A stretch of DNA of 32,183 nucleotides from Thermoanaerobaculales bacterium (lineage in GTDB: Bacteria > Acidobacteriota > Thermoanaerobaculia > Thermoanaerobaculales > Sulfomarinibacteraceae), in NCBI GenBank assembly GCA_025456145.1, contig JALOLD010000037.1:1-32183 (forward strand). Reading direction: 5' to 3'. Below, in pieces: positions 24,682 through 32,183 of this stretch. Numbering within the stretch: position 1 is the first letter of the stretch; the number at the start of each line of letters is the position of its first letter. The position numbers were made by a program, and so were the translations under genes. The notes below the pieces were generated by a model, which saw nothing but the letters and a program-made list of their open reading frames with translations, had not been told where the DNA came from and made no database searches.

Positions 24682-26136
24682 ATGGTTTTCTTCAACTGGG
24701 CAACGATGCAAATGGCCGCGAAGATCGTGTACTACGGTCCGGGTCTGTGCGGCAAGACATCGAATCTGTCCTACATCTACGCGAAAACCACGCCGAGCTC
24801 GCGGGGCGAGATGGTGTCCCTCGAGACCGAGTCCGACCGCACGCTGTTCTTCGACCTGCTCCCCATCGAGGTCGGGACGATCGGCGGCTTCAAGACCCGC
24901 CTCCAGCTCTACACCGTACCGGGGCAGGTCTTCTACAACACGACCCGGAAGCTGGTGCTCAAGGGCGTCGACGGTCTGGTCTTCGTCGCCGACTCCCAGC
25001 GTCCGATGCGCGAGGCCAACATCGAGAGCTTCACGAGCCTGGTGAACAACCTCGAGGATCTCGGGCTCGACATGTCCGATCTGCCGCTCGTCCTCCAGTA
25101 CAACAAGCGCGACCTCAAGAACATCCTCACCGTCGACGAGCTCAACAGCGATCTCAACCCGCACAGCCGGTTCACCTTCCACGAAGCATCGGCGATCAAC
25201 GGCGCCGGGGTCTTCGAGACCCTCAAGGCGATCACCAAGCTGACCCTGAAGAAGCTCCGCAAGCGGATGGCAACCTCCCAGCCGGGCGGCGTCTCACCGC
25301 CCGCCGAGCCGGTCCGCCCCGCGATCCCCACCCACCGACCCGAGTCGATCTCGGCGGCCGCACTGGCCCGCGCCGCCGAGGAGGGCGTCGTCTCGAACCA
25401 CGACCCGAACCCGACACCGACGCCCCACACTCCGACCCGGGTGGCGCCACCGATTCCCGCGTCGCCCCTGCGGCCGCCCCGGCCGGCGACCGAGTCGGAC
25501 GTCTTCGCTCCTCCCCCCGACCTGCCCGAGCCGATCGCCACCGGGGGACCGCTGGACGGTGTCGGCGGGCCGCCGGATCTCGACGCGCCGGCGCCGCCGA
25601 TCGATCTCAGGCAGGCTCCCTCGTCCGCCCCGGCGCACCGGCCGACCGTCGGACCGGCAGCGCGGCCGGTCGATCGTCCGGCGCCCGCGACCGCCGGCAG
25701 CGAGCCCCACCTCGACCCGACCGAGCACGTCGACTTCGCCCAGCAGCCCGCGGCAGCGCCGACCGCTCCGCCGCCCGTCAAGCGCGTCCACGTCTCGAAC
25801 CAGCTCGACATCCTCGCCGAGCTCGAGGGCTTGCGCGCCGGGACGCTCGCCGAGAGCTCCTCCGGCCGCCGCCGTTCGGCGTCGAACGACATCGACATCG
25901 ACTCGCTCATCTCGGGGGTGGTCGGCGGAACCAAGAAGATCCGGCAGCGATTCGACGAGCGGCTCGCCGGCGAGGTCTTCGAGCGGATGTGCGGGCTCGA
26001 GGTCGCGATCCGGGTCAAGGGCGCCGACGGCGAGACTCTCGCCACCCTGACCCCGGCGGTGCTCGAGCTCAACGGCGTGGCCGAGCACGATCGGCTGTCG
26101 ATCCGCTTCGCCGTCGACTTGGAAAACACGAGGTGA
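24682..26136 (+). CDS. MglA-like small GTPase with long C-terminal extension
   Basis: 484 aa. Residues 1-195 are a full MglA-type G domain: P-loop GPGLCGKT (19-26), LETESDRTLFFDLLP, switch II LYTVPGQVFYN, base-recognition QYNKRDL (N141-D144) and EASAINGAGV. MglA GTPases set cell polarity and drive motility or polar assembly; typical MglA ends near here. This protein adds a ~190-residue Pro/Ala-rich, probably disordered linker. A folded-looking segment follows at about residues 360-484 (HVSNQLDILAELEGLRAGT; IDIDSLISGVVGGTKKIRQRFDERLAGEVFERMCGLEVAIRV), whose family I do not recognise. No MglB/roadblock gene is nearby. It is cotranscribed with a lytic transglycosylase 7 bp downstream, suggesting spatial control of cell-wall remodelling. 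Confidence 0.85.
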   Translation: MVFFNWATMQMAAKIVYYGPGLCGKTSNLSYIYAKTTPSSRGEMVSLETESDRTLFFDLLPIEVGTIGGFKTRLQLYTVPGQVFYNTTRKLVLKGVDGLVFVADSQRPMREANIESFTSLVNNLEDLGLDMSDLPLVLQYNKRDLKNILTVDELNSDLNPHSRFTFHEASAINGAGVFETLKAITKLTLKKLRKRMATSQPGGVSPPAEPVRPAIPTHRPESISAAALARAAEEGVVSNHDPNPTPTPHTPTRVAPPIPASPLRPPRPATESDVFAPPPDLPEPIATGGPLDGVGGPPDLDAPAPPIDLRQAPSSAPAHRPTVGPAARPVDRPAPATAGSEPHLDPTEHVDFAQQPAAAPTAPPPVKRVHVSNQLDILAELEGLRAGTLAESSSGRRRSASNDIDIDSLISGVVGGTKKIRQRFDERLAGEVFERMCGLEVAIRVKGADGETLATLTPAVLELNGVAEHDRLSIRFAVDLENTR

Positions 26137-26143
26137 GGTCGCG

Positions 26144-28153
26144 ATGAACCGTCCTCCCGAGACCCGCCTCGGATCGAGACGAGTCGCCTGCGGTCGTCGG
26201 TCCGCCGCGCTCCGAAGATCGCTCATGGCAATGACGCTGGCCGGTCTCACCCTGGTCGGTTGCACCTCGACCGAGCAGCCCCCGGCCCCCGTCGCGCCGG
26301 CGCCGGCGCCGGCGGTCGACGAGTCGTTCGAGCGGTGGAGGGAGTCGACCGGCGCCACCGCCGACGACCTGCTCGCCGAGGCCAGAGAGCTCGCCGAGCT
26401 CGGCGACCCGGCCGCCGCCCTCGACCGGATCGACGACGCGTTGTGCGCGGTGCTCGATCCGCCGGACGGGGTCGCCGACGATCCCGCGTATCTGAGCTTC
26501 GTGGCCGGCCTGATCTCCGACGCCGAGGCCATCGAGCAGGACCTCACCCTCGACGCCGGCGACCTCGGCGAGGTCGTGGCGCTGCCGCCCATCGAGATTC
26601 CCGAAGACGAGCCCGAGCTGACGGTGCCGGTCGACCCAGACGGGCTGCCCCGGAGCGAGTACCCGCTGGTTCTCAACACGACCGTCGAAGAGTTCCTCGC
26701 GACGTTGACCCGCGAGGGCGAGTACCGGAACCGGATCGGCACCGGTCTCGCGCGGTCGGGCGCCTACCTCCCGATGATCCGGCAAAAGCTCGAGCGGGCC
26801 GGGCTGCCGGATGAGATCGCCTACCTCCCGCTCATCGAGAGCGCCTTCTCGGTGACCGCTTACTCCCGGGCCAGGGCGCACGGGATGTGGCAGTTCATCT
26901 CGTCCACGGGAAGGCACTACGGGCTCGAGGTCGGCAGTTTGGTCGACGAGCGGCGCGACCCGGTCCTCTCGACCGACGCCGCAATCGCCTATCTGAGCGA
27001 TCTCCACGGCGAGTTCGGAGACTGGCACCTGGCGTTGGCCGCCTACAACTCGGGGGCGGGCAACGTCCGACGGGCGATCCGCCGCTCGGGGAGCCGCGAC
27101 TTCTGGGTCCTCAAGAGCTACCTGCCGCGCGAGACCCGGAATTACGTTCCGGCGTTCATCGCCTCGGTGATCATCGCCAAGGACCCCGGCCGGTGGGGCT
27201 TCACCGCACCCGCGGAGCAGCCGTGGACCTACGACCGGGTCGACGTCCCGGACGCCCTCGACCTCCAGTTCCTGGCCGACCGGACCGGCCTCGGCATCGA
27301 CGAGCTGCGCGAGCTCAACCCCGCGATCCGCCGCGATCTCACCCCGGCCGGACGGACGACCACGCTGTGGCTCCCCGAGGGCCGGGGGGCGACGGTGGCC
27401 GCGGTGCTCGCCGGGACGCCCAGCTCGGAGTGGGCGCCGCGGATGGTCCACACGGTTCGCAAGGGCGAGTCGCTGTCGACCATCGCGGCCCGTTACGGTT
27501 CGAACGTCAGCGCGATCAAGCAGGCGAACGGTCTCCGCGGCAATCTGATCCACCCCGGCCAGAACCTGATCGTGCCACGGCTCGGGATCTCCGCCGAGGC
27601 GCCCGAGCAGCGGGCCGCCGACGACGGCGTGTACGTGGTTCAGCCCAACGACACGCTGTGGGACATCGCCCGCTCGTTCAGCGTCTCGGTCGACGCACTG
27701 TGCGCCGCCAACCGGCTCGGTCGACGGGACGTCATCCGGCCCGGACAGCGGCTCCAGCTTCCGTCGAACGCCACCGGGGGACCGGCCGAGGCCTCGCCGG
27801 GTCCCGCGGGGCCGGTCACATGGTCGGGCACCTACACCGTGCGCTCGGGCGACACCCTGTCGGCGATCGCCGCGCGCCACGGCGTGAGCGTCAAGGAGCT
27901 GCAACGGGCAAACCGGCTCGCCGGCTCGCGGATCTACCCCGGCGCGACCCTCACGGTCCCGGCGGCGGGCCGCGCCGCCGTGCCGTCGCGCGACGGCGCC
28001 ACCTACCGGGTCCGCAAGGGCGACACGCTGTACGACATCGCCCGCCAGTTCGGCGTGTCGGTGTCCGATCTCCGCCGGGTCAACGGGCTGACCGGCTCGC
28101 AGATCCACCCGGGCGACGTGCTGCGGATCCCGAAGACCCAGGCTACGGGCTGA
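26144..28153 (+). CDS. MltD-type lytic transglycosylase lipoprotein with four LysM domains
   Basis: 669 aa. The lipobox LTLVGC (Cys40) follows a basic N-terminus. The SLT catalytic domain spans about residues 180-345: catalytic Glu E232 in LPLIESAFS, then SRARAHGMWQFISSTGRHYGL and ALAAYNSGAGNVRRAI. Then come four LysM peptidoglycan-binding domains, at about 435-478, 497-540, 563-606 and 620-663 (e.g. YRVRKGDTLYDIARQFGVSV). It cleaves the glycan strand to form 1,6-anhydro ends while anchored in the outer membrane. ATG 26144 is preceded by GAGGTGAGG, which spans the upstream stop codon. It ends convergent with, and overlapping by 11 bp, the ChaN-PDZ gene. Four LysM is more than the two to three usual in MltD. 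Confidence 0.93.
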   Translation: MNRPPETRLGSRRVACGRRSAALRRSLMAMTLAGLTLVGCTSTEQPPAPVAPAPAPAVDESFERWRESTGATADDLLAEARELAELGDPAAALDRIDDALCAVLDPPDGVADDPAYLSFVAGLISDAEAIEQDLTLDAGDLGEVVALPPIEIPEDEPELTVPVDPDGLPRSEYPLVLNTTVEEFLATLTREGEYRNRIGTGLARSGAYLPMIRQKLERAGLPDEIAYLPLIESAFSVTAYSRARAHGMWQFISSTGRHYGLEVGSLVDERRDPVLSTDAAIAYLSDLHGEFGDWHLALAAYNSGAGNVRRAIRRSGSRDFWVLKSYLPRETRNYVPAFIASVIIAKDPGRWGFTAPAEQPWTYDRVDVPDALDLQFLADRTGLGIDELRELNPAIRRDLTPAGRTTTLWLPEGRGATVAAVLAGTPSSEWAPRMVHTVRKGESLSTIAARYGSNVSAIKQANGLRGNLIHPGQNLIVPRLGISAEAPEQRAADDGVYVVQPNDTLWDIARSFSVSVDALCAANRLGRRDVIRPGQRLQLPSNATGGPAEASPGPAGPVTWSGTYTVRSGDTLSAIAARHGVSVKELQRANRLAGSRIYPGATLTVPAAGRAAVPSRDGATYRVRKGDTLYDIARQFGVSVSDLRRVNGLTGSQIHPGDVLRIPKTQATG

Positions 28154-29741
28154 CCCGCCCACCGAGGCGGTCGAAGGCGGCAACGCCGGTCACCCGCCCG
28201 TCGGCGTCCCGCTCGAAGCGCAGCTCGACGGTGCCGTCGTCCCGCGCCACCCGGAGCAGGCTGCGGCTCACCCGCCCGTCCGCTCCGAGCTCGTGGACCT
28301 CATCGAGAACCTCGCCGTGGCGCACCTCGATCCGCGCCGCTACGCCCCCCTGGCTGACCAGCCGCCGATCCGCGCGGTCGGCGGGCAGGACGAGGTCGCG
28401 GGCCGCTGCCGGCGACGCCGGGTCGAGCTCTCCCACCGTCTCGACGGTGTAGCCGGGCGCGGTCGAGGGCTCGGTCGTGTCGACCGCGGGGACGAGCAGC
28501 GCCGCGATCTCCAGCGTCGCCCCGCCGCGCTCGACGAGCAGACCGAGCCGCTGGCCCCACTCGATCTCGGCGAGCATCAAGCGGAGCTCGGCGAGCCCGC
28601 CGGGTCGCCGCCCGTTGACGTCGACAATCACGTCGCCGGAGGCGAAGCCGACGTCCTCGGCCAGGGTGTCGGGCCAGACCGCGGACACCACCGGACGTCC
28701 GTCGTCGCCGGCCGCGAGGCGCAGCCCGAGGGTCGGGTAGGCCTCGATCCCGCCGCTGTCCTCGAAGGCCGCGACGAGGTCGGCGAGGGAACGGGCGAAC
28801 TGGGCGGAAGGTGCGGCCGCATCGCCCATCCCGTGCCCGCCGCCGCCCATCGGGTGGCCGGTCGGTTCGCCGTCGGGCTCCGGCGCCGGCGCGGTGACCG
28901 GGCACAGGGTCGCGACCTCGAGCGGCGGCAGACCCGCGGCCGACCGCTCGTCGTCGAGGCGGCGCTGGATCCCGAGGCCGTATGCGACGTGGCCCGAGCC
29001 GACGATCAGTACCACCGTGGTTCCCTCCGCCGCCTCGGCGAGCAGCGAGCGAGCCATGACCACGTCCCACAGACACTGGGCGGCGTACATGTTGTCGAAC
29101 CACCCGGGCGGGAGCGCGGCGACCGTGTCGCCGAAGTACCGCGAGATCAGGTAGCGGTGCTCGGGCGACCCGTCGGTCGACACCTCGCCGACCTCGCGCC
29201 GCTGGTCCTCGCTCAGACTCGCGAGCCCGCCGCGGTTGACCGCGCGGGGGATCTCGCGCGGCACGTTGACGCCTACGATCGGCAGGCCTCGGCGGCGCGC
29301 GACCTCCATGACCGGCCGGTAGTACTCCCAGCGGTAGCTGCCGCGCTCGTACCAGGCGGTCGCCTCGAGCAGACCGCGGTCATCGATCTCGCCCCGACCC
29401 CAGGCGGCGAGCGCCTCCCGGTCGCCCCGCTGGAAGAACTCCATCGCCAGCACCGTCGGCCGTCCGGTCGCCGCGATCGCCTCGACGATCCGGGCGTGGA
29501 GGAGCTTCTGGTCCATTGCGGTGTGCTCCTCACCGAGCAGCACGACGTCGGCGGCGGCGAGGCGTCGCGCGAGCGCGTCGAGCTCGACGACCTCGCCCGA
29601 CCCGGCGTCGACCACCGTCCCCGCCGCCGCGACGCCGAGCTCGTGGGCGAGGGTCGGGTCCCCGAGGGGCAGCAGGTCGAGCTCGGCCGCGAGCGCGGCC
29701 GCGGGCATCAGCACGAGCATGGCGAGGAGCGGCTTGAACAT
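28143..29741 (-). CDS. ChaN-like haem-iron-regulated protein fused to a PDZ domain
   Basis: 532 aa. Residues 1-19 are a signal peptide (MFKPLLAMLVLMPAAALAA) without a lipobox Cys. The ChaN/TraB-type domain spans about 55-275: ADVVLLGEEHTAMDQKLLHA, AMEFFQRGDREAL, VGVNVPREIPRAV and VVLIVGSGHVAYGLGIQRRL. ChaN proteins bind haem or iron in the outer membrane of some Proteobacteria. A linker with GHPMGGGGHGMGD (about 295-307) could bind metal. A PDZ domain (about 335-412: TLGLRLAA, ASGDVIVDVNGRRPGGLAEL) follows, then a C-terminal beta-rich domain (VSQGGVAARIEVRHGEVLDEVHEL). PDZ suggests a protein partner. ATG 29741 has GGAGGT. It is divergent from the Gre-domain gene. Confidence 0.85.
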   Translation of the reverse strand: MFKPLLAMLVLMPAAALAAELDLLPLGDPTLAHELGVAAAGTVVDAGSGEVVELDALARRLAAADVVLLGEEHTAMDQKLLHARIVEAIAATGRPTVLAMEFFQRGDREALAAWGRGEIDDRGLLEATAWYERGSYRWEYYRPVMEVARRRGLPIVGVNVPREIPRAVNRGGLASLSEDQRREVGEVSTDGSPEHRYLISRYFGDTVAALPPGWFDNMYAAQCLWDVVMARSLLAEAAEGTTVVLIVGSGHVAYGLGIQRRLDDERSAAGLPPLEVATLCPVTAPAPEPDGEPTGHPMGGGGHGMGDAAAPSAQFARSLADLVAAFEDSGGIEAYPTLGLRLAAGDDGRPVVSAVWPDTLAEDVGFASGDVIVDVNGRRPGGLAELRLMLAEIEWGQRLGLLVERGGATLEIAALLVPAVDTTEPSTAPGYTVETVGELDPASPAAARDLVLPADRADRRLVSQGGVAARIEVRHGEVLDEVHELGADGRVSRSLLRVARDDGTVELRFERDADGRVTGVAAFDRLGGRVSP

Positions 29742-29758
29742 CGTGACCTCCGACGCCA

Positions 29759-29764
29759 ACTCTA
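29759..29764 (-). promoter_or_regulatory. -10 element TAGAGT of the ChaN-PDZ gene
   Basis: On the minus strand, 17 nt before ATG 29741. The start of transcription would fall just at the GGAGGT ribosome binding site, giving a very short leader. Confidence 0.45.
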
Positions 29765-29846
29765 CCCCAGCCGCGCCCGGTCGGCCGATCGACCGCGATC
29801 ATCCGCCGCCTTCCGAGCCGCTGACCTCCATGAGACCGACGGGTCC

Positions 29847-29855
29847 TGCTACAAT
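29847..29855 (+). promoter_or_regulatory. Extended -10 TGCTACAAT of the Gre-domain gene
   Basis: TG-C-TACAAT lies 43 nt upstream of ATG 29899, the closest match to TATAAT in the window. CAGGAGAGAC gives a ribosome binding site before the start. Confidence 0.6.
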
Positions 29856-29898
29856 CTCGGTCCGTTGTGCGCCTCGGCGCCGCGGCAGGAGAGACGCC

Positions 29899-31989
29899 AT
29901 GGCCGATCAGTCGACCGTCAGCCCAGCCTTTCTCGACGCCCTCTCGAGCGACGACTTCGACCGGGTTGAGGAGCTGTGGCTCGAGGCGCTCGACCGCGAC
30001 CGGATCCGGGTCGACGAGCTGCTCGAGGTCCGCCACCTGCTCTGGGAGGCGGGTCGCAAGAACCTCGCCCTGACCCTCCTCGATCTGCTCTCCGAGACCC
30101 TGGAGGAGCGCGACGACCCCTTTCAGACCCTCGCCGTTCTCAAGGAGCAGGTACGGCTCGCCGACAAGCCTGGCGGGCGGCTCGTCGAGCGGCTGCAGAG
30201 GGCGCTGACCGCGACCCGGGCCGACTCTCCGTCGCTCGAGGCCGTGGTCTCGCGCTACCCGCTGACATCGCAACGCCGGCCGACCGAGGCCCTTGCCGCG
30301 ATCGAGAGCTGGCTCGACCACGACCGCGGCACCGTCGTCGAGGTCGCGGGTCAGGGCGTCGGCCGGGTCATCGAGCTCAACCTCGAGCTCGACAACATCA
30401 AGGTGGATCTCGGCGGTCGCCGGCCGGTCTCGGTCCCCTTCGGCGCGGTCAGCCGCTACCTCAGGCCGCTGCCCGAGGGCGACTTCCGGCGACGCAAGGT
30501 CGAGGACCCGAGCTCGCTGGCGGCCTTCGTGCGGGACGACCCCGGCGGCGCGCTGGTCGAGCTCATCGAGAGCCTCGGCAACGACGTCGACGTGACCTCG
30601 ATCAAGGCCGGCCTCGAGGGAGTGCTCGACCCGACCGGCTGGACGTCGTGGTGGGGCCGCGCCCGCAAGCACCCGCGGATCCTCACCTCGGGGACCGGCT
30701 CGCGCCTGCGCTACTCGGCCGGCGAGAGCGCCGACGACGCCACCGACGCCCTCCTCGCCGAGCTCGAAGGCGCCGAGCCCCGGCACCGCCTGGCGATCGC
30801 CAAGCGGATCGCCGCGCGGGGCCGCGAGGGCGCGACCGCGGCAACCCGGATCCTCGCGGCGTCGATCGAGGGGCTCGTCGACGACCCCGGGCTCGTCTGG
30901 GAGACCGCCGCGGCCCTCGAGGCGCTACCCGAGGGCAGCGAGGCGGCCACGGCCGCCCGCTCGAGGGTGCTCGAGGAGGCCCGGCCGCTCGCCCTGCTCC
31001 GCGGCATCCAGGACCGCGCCGCCCGAGTCGCCGCGTTGCAGGCACTCAGGGAGCGACACCAGGACTGGACCGCGATCTGGGGCGACTGGCTGCTCCACGA
31101 GGAGACGCCGTCGGTGCTCGACGACATTGCCGCCGCCCTCGAGGCCGCCGGCGCCTCGGAGGTGCTCGACGCCGCCGTCGAGGCGGTCTTCCGAAACCAC
31201 GTCCAGCACGCCGCCCAGTTCGTCTGGGCCTGCGAAAGAATGACCGACGAGGCGGCCCCCGAGGCGATTCGTCGGCGGATGTCGCCGTCGCTCCTCGAGA
31301 AGATCCCGGACGGGCTGACCCGCAGGGACTTCGCCCCGCTGCGCGGCCGCTGCAAGGGGCTGCTCGACGGCGGCAAGGTCGCGATCCGGCTGCTCCTCGA
31401 GAGCGCCAACCAGGGGCAGGCCCTGCGCTTCAGCCAACGGGTTGCCCGCGCCCCCGGGGTCGAGCCTCAGCGGGTCAAGCTCGTCGAGCAGGCCGCGCAC
31501 CAGGCGCACGGCCCGAGCGAGACCGATCAGGGTCCGCTGCTCGTCGCGACCCAGCGGGCGATCGAGGACCGACGCGCCGAGCTCGCCCGGCTGCTCGAGG
31601 TCGAGATCCCGAAGACCCTCAAGGGCATCAACGCGGCCGCCGCCGAGGGCGATCTGCGCGAGAACTTCGAGTACCACATGCTGCGCGACCGCCAGGAGCT
31701 GCAGTCGGCACGCGCCGCCAAGCTCCAGCGCGAGCTCGGCGAGGTCCGGGTCCTCGAGCCCGGGAAGGCCGACACCTCGCGGGTCAACATCGGCACCGTG
31801 GTCCGCTTCGCGGGCGACGCCGCCGAGCCGGTCACCATCCTCGGGGCCTGGGACGCCGATGTCGAGCGGCGGATCTTCGCCAACGGCTCGGAGCTCGCCG
31901 AGGCGCTGCTCGGCTGTCGGGTCGGCGACGAGGTCGAGGTCGAGGGCCGGCCCGTCACCATCGCCTCGATCGACGCCTGGCTGGGATAG
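29899..31989 (+). CDS. GreA-domain protein with large N-terminal extension
   Basis: 696 aa, against about 158 for ordinary GreA. The C-terminal ~140 residues are a complete Gre factor: coiled-coil tip EGDLRENFEYHMLRDRQELQ with the D and E (GDLREN, residues 584-589) that enter the RNA polymerase channel. A FKBP-like domain follows, ending RVGDEVEVEGRPVTIASI. Gre factors rescue backtracked RNA polymerase by stimulating RNA cleavage. The N-terminal ~550 residues are mostly helical and repeat-like (FVWACERMTDEAAPEAIRRRM; LVWETAAALEALPEG). They include a small beta segment VVEVAGQGVGRVIELNLELDNIKVDLGG that resembles a KOW/CarD-like fold. Large GreA fusions are known in Chlamydia and Borrelia; homology of this N-terminus to those cannot be judged by eye. 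ATG 29899 follows a good promoter. Confidence 0.85.
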   Translation: MADQSTVSPAFLDALSSDDFDRVEELWLEALDRDRIRVDELLEVRHLLWEAGRKNLALTLLDLLSETLEERDDPFQTLAVLKEQVRLADKPGGRLVERLQRALTATRADSPSLEAVVSRYPLTSQRRPTEALAAIESWLDHDRGTVVEVAGQGVGRVIELNLELDNIKVDLGGRRPVSVPFGAVSRYLRPLPEGDFRRRKVEDPSSLAAFVRDDPGGALVELIESLGNDVDVTSIKAGLEGVLDPTGWTSWWGRARKHPRILTSGTGSRLRYSAGESADDATDALLAELEGAEPRHRLAIAKRIAARGREGATAATRILAASIEGLVDDPGLVWETAAALEALPEGSEAATAARSRVLEEARPLALLRGIQDRAARVAALQALRERHQDWTAIWGDWLLHEETPSVLDDIAAALEAAGASEVLDAAVEAVFRNHVQHAAQFVWACERMTDEAAPEAIRRRMSPSLLEKIPDGLTRRDFAPLRGRCKGLLDGGKVAIRLLLESANQGQALRFSQRVARAPGVEPQRVKLVEQAAHQAHGPSETDQGPLLVATQRAIEDRRAELARLLEVEIPKTLKGINAAAAEGDLRENFEYHMLRDRQELQSARAAKLQRELGEVRVLEPGKADTSRVNIGTVVRFAGDAAEPVTILGAWDADVERRIFANGSELAEALLGCRVGDEVEVEGRPVTIASIDAWLG

Positions 31990-32038
31990 CACTCCGCGGC
32001 GTCCGCTCCCCCTTCCAATCGCGGTTTCTACCGAATCT

Positions 32039-32098
32039 CCCGCGTCCGCGTCCGCGTCCCCGTCCGCGTCCCCGTCCGCGTCCCCGTCCGCGTCCGAT
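32039..32098 (+). repeat. Hexamer array R5 part A, ten units
   Basis: CCCGCG, TCCGCG, TCCGCG, then TCCCCG and TCCGCG alternating, ending TCCGAT. Exactly ten in-phase hexamers lead into part B. It is the longest part A in the window and shows a higher-order 12-bp periodicity (TCCCCGTCCGCG three times). Confidence 0.9.
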
Positions 32099-32183
32099 GC
32101 AGCGGCAGCGGCAGCGGCAGCGGCAGCGGCAGCGGCAGCGGCAGCGGCAGCGGCAGCGGCAGCGGCAGCGGCAGCGGCAGCGG
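32099..32183 (+). repeat. Hexamer array R5 part B, (GGCAGC)n to the window end
   Basis: GC followed by 13 perfect AGCGGC units and a partial unit, running off the window edge. It is perfect where the other copies have one to four imperfect units. Perfection suggests recent expansion or an assembly break in a low-complexity repeat; the true length is unknown. Confidence 0.9.

Noticed and set aside
23242..25182. Long minus-strand frame across hrcA and the GTPase
   Set aside because: It crosses the divergent promoter region and is a shadow of hrcA and of the GTPase gene; no domains.
26069..28183. 704-residue minus-strand frame over the lytic transglycosylase
   Set aside because: It is antisense to a gene with unmistakable SLT and four LysM domains; its composition is typical of GC-driven spurious frames.

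Overview
The window is about 32 kb of very GC-rich bacterial chromosome, densely packed with housekeeping and envelope genes. No phage, transposase, CRISPR array, rRNA or tRNA was recognised. The extreme GC content, an MglA-type small GTPase with a long proline-rich tail, a very large GreA-domain protein and many -10-only promoters suggest an environmental Acidobacteriota-like organism (for example the Holophagae/Thermoanaerobaculia side). Myxococcota or Gemmatimonadota remain possible, because no taxonomic marker settles it. The last 85 bases are a pure hexamer repeat, so the right edge may be an assembly break.

Layout. 1-2062: a four-helix-bundle (S23/avd-like) protein and an SGNH hydrolase-like membrane protein, separated and followed by unusual hexamer arrays. 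2076-5760 (+): an exported M14 metallopeptidase translationally coupled to a SAM methyltransferase, then a SurA/PpiC-type periplasmic prolyl isomerase. 5841-7353 (-): an alpha/beta hydrolase and an exported MsrB. 7508-8926 (+): glutamate dehydrogenase, convergent with a small lipoprotein (8975-9580, -). 10147-11202 (+): a branched-chain aminotransferase, ending 2 bp from a STAS anti-anti-sigma gene; an unknown 145-aa gene lies upstream of the STAS gene (11205-12039, -). 12415-13995 (+): a TPR-like secreted protein and a YqgE/AlgH protein. 14331-16443 (-): alanine racemase then a family-2 glycosyltransferase. 16792-17178 (+): a small unknown basic protein with the best promoter in the window. 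17268-24386 (-): a long heat-shock/translation operon hrcA-grpE-dnaK-dnaJ-prmA-rsmE-tatD. 24682-28153 (+): the MglA-like GTPase followed 7 bp later by a four-LysM MltD-type lytic transglycosylase. 28143-29741 (-): a ChaN-PDZ fusion. 29899-31989 (+): a 696-aa GreA-domain protein.

Many genes serve the envelope or protein quality control: peptidoglycan precursor supply (alr), remodelling (LysM lytic transglycosylase), periplasmic folding and repair (PpiC/SurA, MsrB), and cytoplasmic folding (DnaK system with HrcA).

The least ordinary feature is a family of intergenic bipartite hexamer arrays. Part A is (YCCGNK)n, the last unit is usually YCCGAT, and a GC(A/G)-type junction leads into part B, (GRCAGC)n. 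Copies lie at about 412, 1650-1806, 2009-2062 (reverse), 6681, 12089, 12262 (reverse) and 32039-32183. Two loci hold inverted pairs whose tails point inward. The second unusual feature is that at least five genes have a TANNNT -10 hexamer 6-8 nt from the start codon, which predicts leaderless mRNAs. I found no recognisable defence or biosynthetic system, so the novelty candidates are the repeat family, the promoter architecture and several unusual domain combinations.
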